Of a stretch of DNA of 64,000 nt, positions 12,355 to 21,265 are shown piece after piece (the first letter of the stretch is position 1; every line of letters starts with the position of its first letter). Location of the stretch: NCBI RefSeq assembly GCF_026212465.1, contig NC_080050.1, forward strand, positions 1,148,501 to 1,212,500, given 5' to 3'. Made by a program: the position numbers and the translations under genes. The notes beneath the pieces are model-generated. The model saw nothing but the letters and a program-made list of their open reading frames with translations. It did no database searches and was not told where the DNA came from. The stretch comes from Amaranthus tricolor. Lineage: Eukaryota > Streptophyta > Magnoliopsida > Caryophyllales > Amaranthaceae.

Positions 12355-13087
12355 TTATGTTAATTTAAAAAAAAAAAACCTAACACAGCGTGTAAGTGCT
12401 ATGTAAAAAGTCACATAATATATTTAGGGTTATAACAACATTTATTTTGGGATATAACATAACATATTTAGTGTTATACCAGCATATATTTAGGGTTTAT
12501 TAATATAATTTATTTTGAATTATAACATAATATATTTGAAGTTATAACAATATATATATTTGAGGTTATAACATATAATATATATGGGATTATAACAACA
12601 TATATTTTTTGTTATAACATAATATATTTGGGGTTATAACATAATATATTTAGAGTTGTAACAATGTATATTTGAAGTAACAATATAATATATATGGAGT
12701 TATAACAACATACATTTGGGGTTATAACATAATGTATTTGGTGTTATAAAAATACTATAACTTCAAACACAGACTATTATATACCCAAATATATATTATG
12801 TTATAACCCCAAATATAATATGTTATAACCACAAATATATGTTGTTAAAACCTCATATATATATATTATGTTATAACCTCAAATATATATATTGTTATAG
12901 TTTCAAATATATTTTGTTATAATCCCAAATAAATTATGTTATAATCCTCAAATATATGTTGGTATAACACCAAACATATTATGTTATAACGCCAAATAAA
13001 TGTTGTTATAACTCCAAATATATATTATGCGACTTTTCACATTACACTTACATGCGTGCGTTAGTTTTTTTTTTTAAATTAACATAA
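12355..13087. mobile_element. 733-bp foldback element with GTTATAAC array
   Basis: The whole segment is one long imperfect palindrome. Left arm TTATGTTAATTTAAAAAA pairs with right arm TTTTTTAAATTAACATAA, and homology continues through both arms to a centre near 12720, about 365 bp each. Each arm is a chain of roughly 20-bp units containing the perfect 8-bp palindrome GTTATAAC, with about a dozen exact copies plus one-mismatch variants, alternating with ATATATTT. It codes for nothing. It is best described as a foldback/MITE-type element; family and target duplication are unclear. Confidence 0.7.
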
Positions 13088-13950
13088 TGGGCTGAGCTTT
13101 TGAGAACTGTCTTTAGAAAAGACGGTCTCTCAAGAGAGAGGCCGTTTTTATAATAATCCAATTTCTTTTCCATTACCAACCAATAATCCCACTTTTAAAA
13201 TTTTATTTAGTTTTTCGACCTTTACTTTTTGTTTGTTGCCAATAGACCCATCAAGAAATTAAATAAAATAGTTATTACTTCCCAAACTTATGAAGTTGAT
13301 CATTGCATAAATACTAATTGTCTTTACATACATATACCATCAAATAGGGGTGTTCAAAAATTTAACCCGCTTGACCCACACCCAACCCGTTATATATTAT
13401 CTTTATCAAGTTGAAATTTACACGTTAAAATATTATAAAAAATTAATAGTAGTCGTAAGTTTTTGTAAAATACCCTTTTTAATCAGTGCCAATGCCAAAG
13501 AGAAATTGAGCATTTTAAAAATTGTAGATTTTTTTATAATAATTAAAGAGAAAATGTGTTAAAAAAATTAAAAGAGGCTTAACATGTATGGATGAGTTAT
13601 GTTGAATTATTATAAACTAGTGGCAGAGAAAAATTGAGTATTTAGCTTTTTGAAGGAAACCTAGCAACAAAATGCAAACAAAGGTTTGATTATTAAAAAA
13701 AATTCAAAAGGTGGGATTATTGGCAGGTGATGGTAAATAGGTTGGATTATTATAAAGAAGGAGAAGATGAGAGTTAACCTAATATAGCAGATTATTTTTT
13801 AAAGGGTCCATTGGCAATAAACAGAAAGCAAAGGTTAGATTATTAAAAAAATTTCAAAAGGTATGATTATTGGCAGTTAATTGAAAATAGGTTGGATTAT
13901 TCACAACAAATTTTCCAAACTTTTATTCTATTATTAAATATAAATACACT
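13088..13950. repeat. Repeat-rich intergenic segment, inverted arms
   Basis: There is no gene. It holds a GAGACGGTCTC-type hairpin (about 13119-13150), a direct copy of the 12178-12270 repeat (13146-13250), and a hAT-style GGGGTGTTCA segment with ACCCG words near 13346. It also holds two inverted copies of the 12178 repeat, at 13660-13760 and 13800-13915. Confidence 0.45.
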
Positions 13951-13957
13951 AATTTTT

Positions 13958-14210
13958 AAATGAGACGGTCTTACGGTAAGACCATTTCTATTGGTCTAAC
14001 CCAATATATATTTTTTTGTCTTAAAATGATCACTTATGACGTTAAAGGATCACCAGATAATTCTAATATAATATAATTATTTTTTATAGTCTTAAAATGA
14101 TTATTTATACCCTTAAAATAATTACTTATGATCTTAAAATAATCAATGAAGAAATGTGCTATTATATGGACCTGTCTCATGGTGAGACGGTCTCATATAA
14201 GACGAGATGA
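13958..14210. mobile_element. GAGACGGTCTC-family MITE
   Basis: The left end TGAGACGGTCTTACGGTAAGACC is self-complementary. The right end repeats the theme (CTCATGGTGAGACGGTCTCATATAAGAC). Between them are short tandem units of the TTAAAATGATCACTTATGA type at about 20-22-bp spacing. Similar ends occur near 13119, 15910, 18275, 49360 and 49760, so this is a dispersed family in this genome. Confidence 0.5.
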
Positions 14211-14621
14211 TATAAATATATTATCCAAAAACTTGGCCGAGTCAATTTGGGCCGCTTCATTTCGTGCGTGTAGCAGCCTCACATGTTTTTCTTCGTTTTT
14301 GCCAGTGTTTTTGGACATTTATTAATTTTAAACTTGAACAGATAAGTTAAAATAAAAAAAATTCAATTTTGAATTTTGACGTTAAAATGATCAATTTCTA
14401 CCTAAATATAGTTCTATTTTCACAATTTCATAACAAAATTAATAAAATGGTATTATTCTATTATGTTATGGGATGAACTTTAAGCAACAAATCTGGATGG
14501 TCAATAATACTATCAATAATCGTCTTAAAACATTACACAATTCAATATGCCATATAAGTACTCTTATTCAATGCAACATGATTATTATAATGGAACATAA
14601 GAGTACTTGTACTCTTTAATT

Positions 14622-14872
14622 ATCGATCAATAATGGTGATATTGCTCTTTCCTCAATAGTTTGCTTATCCTTTGTTAAAGCAAGTGCCAATAATCTTAAT
14701 AACGACGTTAACTTTAAACATTTAATCGAACATGCTTTGTCTTGTACTTTAGAGAGGGTCGATAAAGATGTGTCGAATATGGGTGGTTTAAGGTTTGGAA
14801 CGGTTGATGAGAGTTGTTTGATCAAAGCAACAAGAAGAGAAACAGACTGTGAGTGGCTCGACCAATTGCTCG
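14622..14872 (+). pseudogene. Unrecognised coding-like remnant
   Basis: A forward frame of about 80 codons ends at TGA 14876 and reads like protein: segments include ALSSIVCLSFVKASANN, FKHLIEHALSCTLERVDKD and GLRFGTVDESCLIKATRR. A second coding-like stretch, EEVSISSYVLPNDSMNALG, occurs at about 15552-15610, on the other side of the LTR-like sequence. I do not recognise the family. It may be an exon fragment interrupted by the retroelement, or a chance frame. No start codon or splice context supports an intact gene. Confidence 0.25.
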
Positions 14873-15545
14873 ATTGAGTAAAGTATTGCTCGACCGGTCG
14901 AGCGGTGTTGGCTCGGTCGAGCAAGGTGTGCAGAACAAGTCAGTAGCTTCTCTGGAAGCTTGCTCGACCGAGCGAGGTAGTGGCTCGGGTCGAGCGGAAG
15001 TCCAGCAGACTACATTGGATCCTGTTTTTGGTCAGAATGTGAAGTGACTATGCAATTATGTGGTGCATTACTCTATTGTTTACTATAATGTTTATTGTCA
15101 TAGTTAATTAGGATGTTAATTGAGATGTTACATGTATGTTTATGGTGATTTATGAGGGAATATTAAGAGTGATGAATATCTTGGCTATAAATAGGATTCA
15201 TCACTCATAGTAACATTCACCACAAACACACATATTGTTAAGAGGGCTATTGCATTGTTAGAAACTTGAAAGTGTTCTTACTTTGCTTTAGTATTTGTGA
15301 TCTTGAGAGATTGTTCTCAAGATAAGAGAGGTTTATTATATTTGTAATTGTTGAATTCATTATAATAAGCTATATTTGAGGGGGAGGTATTCAAGATACC
15401 TCATAAACACTTGTGTTCATTTTTGCATTATATTTTTCATTTGTTTTTCTTTGTTAAACCTCTTTGAGGCTTGCGCTTTCATCCTTGATAGTATTTAGGA
15501 CTTGAAAATAAAGTTGTAAGTATAGTGTTTGCTTATCCTTGATGT
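14847..15545 (+). mobile_element. LTR-like sequence with CTCGACCGGTCGAG palindromes
   Basis: From TGTGAGTGGCTCGACC onwards the sequence has several CTCGACC/GGTCGAG inverted motifs (14850-15000), including the perfect palindrome GCTCGACCGGTCGAGC. A TATA box GCTATAAATAGG follows at about 15184-15195, and then a leader-like T/A-rich region to about 15545. No gag or pol frame is joined to it, so a solo LTR or fragment is likely. Boundaries are approximate and no target duplication was found. Confidence 0.45.
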
Positions 15546-15593
15546 AAAGGCGGAGGAAGTGTCGATCTCGAGTTATGTTTTGCCAAATGATTC

Positions 15594-15800
15594 AATGAAT
15601 GCTCTTGGAAATGATCAGAGCTCATGGCTACTTTGTTATAAAAATTTCAATTTGATCTAAAAATGATCAATTAAGACCTTAAAATGATCCATTAAATGAA
15701 TGCTTTTTGGAAATGATCAAGAATTCTTCGCTGCTTTGTTATAAAAAAGTTCAATTTTGATCTAAAAATGATCAATTCTGACCTTGAAATGATCAATTGA
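15594..15800. repeat. Two tandem copies of a ~101-bp unit
   Basis: The segment beginning AATGAATGCTCTTGGAAATG (15594) is repeated at 15695 (AATGAATGCTTTTTGGAAATG). Both copies run through GCTNCTTTGTTATAAAAA and GATCTAAAAATGATCAATT. The duplication is direct and diverged by roughly 15-20 percent by eye. A GAGACGGTCTC-like hairpin end lies just downstream (about 15908-15940). Confidence 0.6.
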
Positions 15801-15945
15801 AAAATTAATTTTGACCTTAAAGGTATCAATTATGAACTTAAATAAATCAAAACTTGAGCGCATATTGAGAAAAATTATGTTTGGGCTGATTGGGCTGATT
15901 GGGCTATCGTCTCATATTGAGGCGGTCTCGCGCAAGACCAACAGT

Positions 15946-17529
15946 AAATATTAAATTCTATTATGCTATATTTGACAACAATGATTTCATTTGAAAAATT
16001 GGAATTGGCTTAAATCTAGTGTTTGGCAATTCAAAAATTTTCAAATTTGGATTTGGATCAAATTCCACAATTGTTTTTAAAGTAGTTAAAATTGAGGATT
16101 TGAAAATGACTACCCAAACCTTGTCATTTTCAAATTCTTCATTGATGATTTTATAATTAAAATCCATAATTTAAAATAAAACACTTGTTCCCAAACACTA
16201 CATTAGGTGATTTATTAATTTTACAAATCACTTTTATTTACTAAGACCTCTTCGTAGTTGTGGAATGTATAATTTTTTTAAATTTGAATTTGAATCTTAT
16301 TAATTTAGTGGTAGGTTAATAATCTCTACTAGCAAAAAAAGGAATTGATTATTTGTTATGAATTAAAATTAACTTTTATTATAAAGATGAAAGGAAAACA
16401 GTTAACTTAAAATTCTCATATTTATGATTTATACTTTGATTGGTTTGCACATGTAAAGTGGAAGATTGGATATGCACCACTGAGAATGGTGAAAAGTCTT
16501 ATAGATGTTCACCCTTGTATTTGTGGTATAGTTACCTTATTATGTGCTACTCATTTACCTTCATTATTGTTCAATTAAAATTTTAATGTAGTTTGTTGTT
16601 GTAGGTGTCTTTTCAGGCGATATGTATAACACTCATATTTCTCTTTGCATGGACCATCCTTTTGGGGATTATTTGAGTGGGTGTTTTCTTCTTTGCACTT
16701 TCCTTGGAGAAGGTACGAGTACGATTTGTCTGCTACCTTTCATCTTTCTGACCCTAATTTGTGCGAGATATTGGGTTAATAACTATGACTAAATAGCCAA
16801 CACTTATTCTCAAAACTACTCTCTTTGTCCTTCTTAATCGATACTACTTTTCATTTTAATATTTTTAATTGGTTTTGCACCTATTTCTTTTTTTGGTAAT
16901 GGACTCATCTTCCCTTTTAATCACATCCACAATTTTATTATTTTTTCATATTAACCACACATATCTATCATCAAATAATTTTTTTTATCAATTATCTAAC
17001 CTAATTTCTCATTATACTAATTTTCACCAAAAACAAACATAATGGTAATTGAAAAAGACATACACCTTAGATTGAACATGCATATAACCAAAAGTATTTG
17101 CTAATTAAATAACACTAGGAAAAGTGTCATAAATTATACAAACACTAGATATTTACCCGTGCTATGCACAGGATATGTAATTTTTTACCTTGAAAAAAAT
17201 TATATGCAATAAAAGTTTAATATTAGTAATTTTAATTTGTTAACGAATGTTTTAAAATTTTGAATTTAATGTAACTACGTAAAGTATTTTAATGGAATCA
17301 AAGACAATTATTTATAATTGTATTACGAACACGAAAATAAAATTGATTTAGGACTTTAAATATTGTTGAAAACATATCAAAGGTTTCAATTATCAAAGCA
17401 TTCAACCCTTTGGTTGGATTATGAAATGTTAGAATTTAGTTTGTGGATTGTTGCTTTGTAATTTCCGTTGTTTTCATAAAATTTAAAATGTCCAAGTGTA
17501 TACATTAAGGTGAGAGAATAACTATGAAG

Positions 17530-17578
<49 letters not shown>

Positions 17579-18270
17579 GGTGGGGGAGTTGTAATTTGTA
17601 TAGTCTAACTCACGTGGCAGTATCATATTACTATGAAGTATTAGGTAATAGAATGGTTTTGAGCGGTAAAATCATTTTCATTAGCATGACACGTGCCATA
17701 ATTATTCTTGGATTATAATAGGTATATCAGTAATTCAGTATATGATATGATTCACTAATTTTCCTATAGTAAGACAAATTTTTATTTAATAATAAATAAT
17801 ACCAAATGAGATGTTATTCTCCCGTTTTCATATGTTTTTTTAAATAAAATTTACAAATTTTAGTATAAAACTTTGACCATGATTTTTCATGATCTGTATG
17901 AAAAACATATTTATGTAGGATATTGATAGATTTGTTTTAATATATATTTATAAATATCAACTTTTTAGAATTTTTAAAAACTCGCATTTAAAATTATTTA
18001 ACTTTTAAAAAAATTTACATTTAAATAAACGCAAAAAGTCAATAAGAAAAAAATGAAAGTAGAGAAAGTATTATCTTAAATAATACTAACTTTTGTTTAT
18101 CACAGATTATTTGACAAAAATTTCACAAAAAACAAAGATAAAACTATAATTTAACAAAATTTGATCTTATTTTAAAAATCAACCACTAAGTGTTGGTATA
18201 ATTCATATTTAATTAAAAATTTAATTTTATATTAAAAAATTAGCGAACATTTATAATTGTGATAACACAA
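15946..18270. other. Intergenic, AT-rich, no recognised gene
   Basis: Nothing coding is supported. Short open stretches near 16600-16790 contain hydrophobic words in one frame but have no homology I can name. An (ATT)n microsatellite occurs at 17531-17577. A degenerate MITE-like segment runs roughly 17815-18070. Confidence 0.35.
17531..17577. repeat. (ATT)n microsatellite
   Basis: About fifteen uninterrupted ATT/TTA units are present. The apparent poly-leucine peptide read through this tract is a consequence of the repeat and is not a gene. Confidence 0.9.
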
Positions 18271-18273
18271 ATT

Positions 18274-18485
18274 ATGTGAGAGACGGTCTCTTTGTGGGTC
18301 AACCCATTATATATTTTTTAAAATATTGTAAGTATACATTAAAAATAATGTAAGTAGATATTTAAGATATTGAAAGTAGACATTAAGGATATGCAAGTAG
18401 CATCAAGAATAATGTAAGTAACGGTAAGTAGACATTAATCTTTTAATGGACTAGGTTTGAGATACATCTCTCAAAAGACTAGCTG
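18274..18485. mobile_element. GAGACGGTCTC-family MITE copy with internal ~22-bp repeats
   Basis: It starts GTGAGAGACGGTCTCTTTG, continues with GGTCAACCCATTATATATTTTT, and then carries repeated TAAGTAGACATTAA-type units at about 20-24-bp spacing. It ends with GAGATACATCTCTCAAAAGACT. The plan is the same as the element at 13958-14210. Confidence 0.5.
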
Positions 18486-18604
18486 TTGTGATAATTTTTT
18501 ATTAAATAAAAGATCTAAAAATATCAACGAAAACGATAGATTTTTATATTATAGTTTCTAGAATCGAGTGAATTAAAAGAAAAATCGAGAGACAAATGTC
18601 GCGG

Positions 18605-18702
18605 GAACAATCTGGAACCACCTTAACGGTTGAATATCTCTTTCGAGCTCCTTCTCGCACTTGTTCATCATTTCCTTTAAATAAATACTTTCCGGAAGAT
18701 CC
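18605..18702 (+). promoter_or_regulatory. Heat-shock-element-like motifs upstream of the BAG6 leader
   Basis: Two near-consensus heat-shock elements precede the inferred 5'-UTR exon. GAACAATCTGGAA (GAAnnATCnnGAA) lies at 18605-18617 and TTCCGGAAGATCC (TTCnnGAAnnTCC) at 18690-18702. A TATA-like TTTAAATAAA lies at about 18676-18685. Arabidopsis BAG6 is heat-inducible through heat-shock factors (established knowledge), so these are plausible control sites, although each differs from the perfect trimer at one position. Confidence 0.45.
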
Positions 18703-18714
18703 CATTTCAGATAT

Positions 18715-21265
18715 CTCTATCTAAAGGAAAAAATTATCGTCCATCGCCAAAATTCAAAAACTAAAAAAAGCTTTCAAAGAAAACTTTCAATCAATTTTTC
18801 TGGGTTTGTGGATCGATTTGAACTGTTTACTGACTCATTTGGAGTTGCGGATTGTTCGGCGGTTGTTTGTAATTATTTCGTCTGTGTGCTTAATTAAGCT
18901 GTAAGTGTTCTCTTTTCGATTTACTTTTTCAATTTAGGTTATTGATTTCAGTATGCTAAACGTTTGAAACTAGTGTAGAAATTCTTGATTGCATTGGTTT
19001 TTTTATGATTATCTGGAGAATATTGGTTCATTTTGCATTTCACAGAGCTATTTCTGGTAACTTTTTCTGAATTTTTGGAGCTTTAATGGTATTTCTTTCA
19101 GTAGAACTTGATGATGTTGATGATGGGCTGGAAATTACTAGGAAAAAAAATGTAATTCTTTAAATTTAATTGCTTTATCCTATTTGTTTTTTTGTTTAGG
19201 CTTCGTTTGATTTGATTTTTTTCTCTGTTAGTTTGACTGTTAGACGGGAAAATCATGTTAAATTAATTATTTGTGCGGGTGTTGATCTTCAATTCTGCTA
19301 ATTAACGTTATTATATGGCACGAGCAACTCTTCCCATTTACCTTACGCTCTAAAATCAATCAAATGTTGGTATTATTTTAATATAATCGGGTTTTGTAAT
19401 TTGTACCCAACAATTTAAGGTTTATGTCTACAATATAAGTTTGAGCAATTGCTCTTTAACGGAACAAGAATGAAGATGACAAATAAGAGAAGGTAAAACT
19501 ATTTCGAGAGGCGAGAAAAGCCGTCAAATGAAATCACTCAGTCAAGAAAGTTTACAAGAGATTAAACCCGAGGTTTTTTTAATGATTTCACTCATAAAGG
19601 TATAACTTATCAGGGGTAACTTCCACTCAAAGACCTAATTTTGTGGCTCTTCATATGCAAAAGCTACCATTGAACCATAATCATTCCAGCAAAAAGGATA
19701 AGTAATGACCCGTCTTAACGTGTTATGATGACCATAGCAAGGGCATCGACACCCTGTCTTGAATGAATGTATGTGATCTTATATGTTTTCATCTCAATGA
19801 GATGTCCCTGCCCTAACAATGCATCACCAGATTCACCGATGCAACACCAGTGCTTCCTCATTCATGATGCATACCCAAACCTTCATTATCTACGTCTAAG
19901 ATATGATTTGAAGTCACAACTTACACTCTTTGTGGAAAGGGTAAATCTTTTTCAATAACAGATTAAAGTCCACTGTTGATCGGTGAGACTCCTATGCTAA
20001 AATTCTATGCCTTGTGTTTTATATGAAGTTCTGTAAGAAAAGCCATCATCTTTTCCAAATGATAATGGTTGATGACTAGTTTTTTTTCAAGGCTGTTGAG
20101 TGATGTAACAGAAGGTGGATACCTTTAATAAAAGTTCTGCTTGGAAAACTGTTGTAATTTCAGACAATGTGAATATTAGTTCCTGCAAAAAGATTGTAAA
20201 TCGACTTTAAGGTCTCTAGTTGTTTCCTGTGTCATTGTGCCCTTAAATGGTTGTTATTCTAACCTTCTATGCATGAAGTGTGGTGGTTGCCAACCTTCTG
20301 CAGTCATTCTTATCTCTTATTCAATTTTATTGAATTCCTAACTATTTAAGGTAAATGATTTTCTATAAGGGGTTCCTTTGAATTGGAAAAGCTGCTAATG
20401 CTCAATTTCCTGTGTTAGCTTCTTGATTGAAACAGAGAGTATGTATAACAAAGAAAATGGAGGGGGGGTAGATGGAAGGTAGGAGAGGAGAAGGTGGTCT
20501 CAATGGTAGGACTAATATGCAGAATTCATTGTTACATAGGAAACAGTTTTTGTTAGGAAGCTCATGTTTAAAATTGGAGAACGATTCCTCCCAAACAAAC
20601 ACATTCTAAAATATATTATTTAAGTGTGTAGTAGATAGGACTTGCCCTCTTGGGAGGAAGGAAACAAGGGTGTTCTCAAGGTTAGGAATTAGGAAGGAAG
20701 TGCTGCATCCCTTGTTACATGCTACATAGGAAATAGTTCATACGTTTGGGAAAGTTATGTTTAGAACTAGAGAATAATATTTCTCCGAAAAGATCCTGTG
20801 GAGTTGGATGGGAGGAAGGAGATGAGGATGGTCTTTATGGATAGGAAAATGTACTACTTACTTGTGTATTGGGAGTTCATATGGGAAACATATGTTCAAG
20901 ATTGGAGAATGACATCCCTCCCACACAAACACAATCTAAAAGATTCTGTTGTTTTCAATACTAGATGCTGTGTAAAGTCATGGAAGGAAACTTAGGAGTG
21001 TCAAGCAGAGATGTTTAGATGGAGACATTTTTTCAACTGCAATGGGTGTTCTTATTTTTCACTTAGCATTGTATGCAATATACATGTATTATTCATGCCA
21101 TCAAAATATATACTGCGTCGTTTGGTTGATTGTTGTTTGCTTATGTGTTTATTTGCAATTCATCTATCACATTGTGCAAGGGGTTACTAACAGTATTGCC
21201 TTATTTTTGCAGTTTCAAGTGACATTGTCAACTTATTCAGGACAGTGTTTTTTGGTCTGGTGAGA
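18715..21265 (+). other. BAG6 5' UTR with 2.3-kb leader intron
   Basis: A non-coding exon probably ends at 18900 (AATTAAGCT|GTAAGTG) and is joined to an acceptor at 21211-21212 (TTTTTGCAG), giving an intron of 18901-21212. The short 21213-21265 leader then precedes the ATG. The transcription start is inferred only from the TATA-like motif. The intron contains three diverged tandem copies of a 150-180-bp unit at about 20440-20950. Confidence 0.5.
20440..20950. repeat. Three diverged tandem units in BAG6 leader intron
   Basis: Each unit contains GGAGGAAGG-type purine runs, ACATAGGAAA(C/T)AG, a (T)TNA(A/G)AATTGGAGAA segment and CTCCCA(A/C)ACAAACACAATCTAAAA. Related single copies occur near 2330-2530 and in inverted form near 5620-5730, so this is a dispersed repeat that was locally amplified here. 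Confidence 0.5.

Noticed and set aside
14659..15540. Identical 14-mer GTTTGCTTATCCTT at 14659-14672 and 15527-15540, considered as a target duplication of the LTR-like element
   Set aside because: LTR target duplications are 4-6 bp, and the copies do not sit at the apparent element ends. Chance or an older duplication is more likely.
16610..16800. Coding-like stretch with hydrophobic words (FAWTILLGIIW) or, in another frame, MYNTHISLCMDHPFGDYL
   Set aside because: Two frames look equally plausible, no splice sites or homologue could be named, and T-rich DNA often yields hydrophobic frames.
17524..17718. Open frame with a long leucine run resembling a signal peptide
   Set aside because: The leucines come from the (ATT)n microsatellite and the remainder has no similarity to known proteins.
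21245..21265. Upstream in-frame extension of the BAG6 ORF
   Set aside because: The extra seven residues depend on a start at 21245, further from the conserved MxPVY start. The ATG at 21266 fits the family; the upstream one cannot be excluded entirely.
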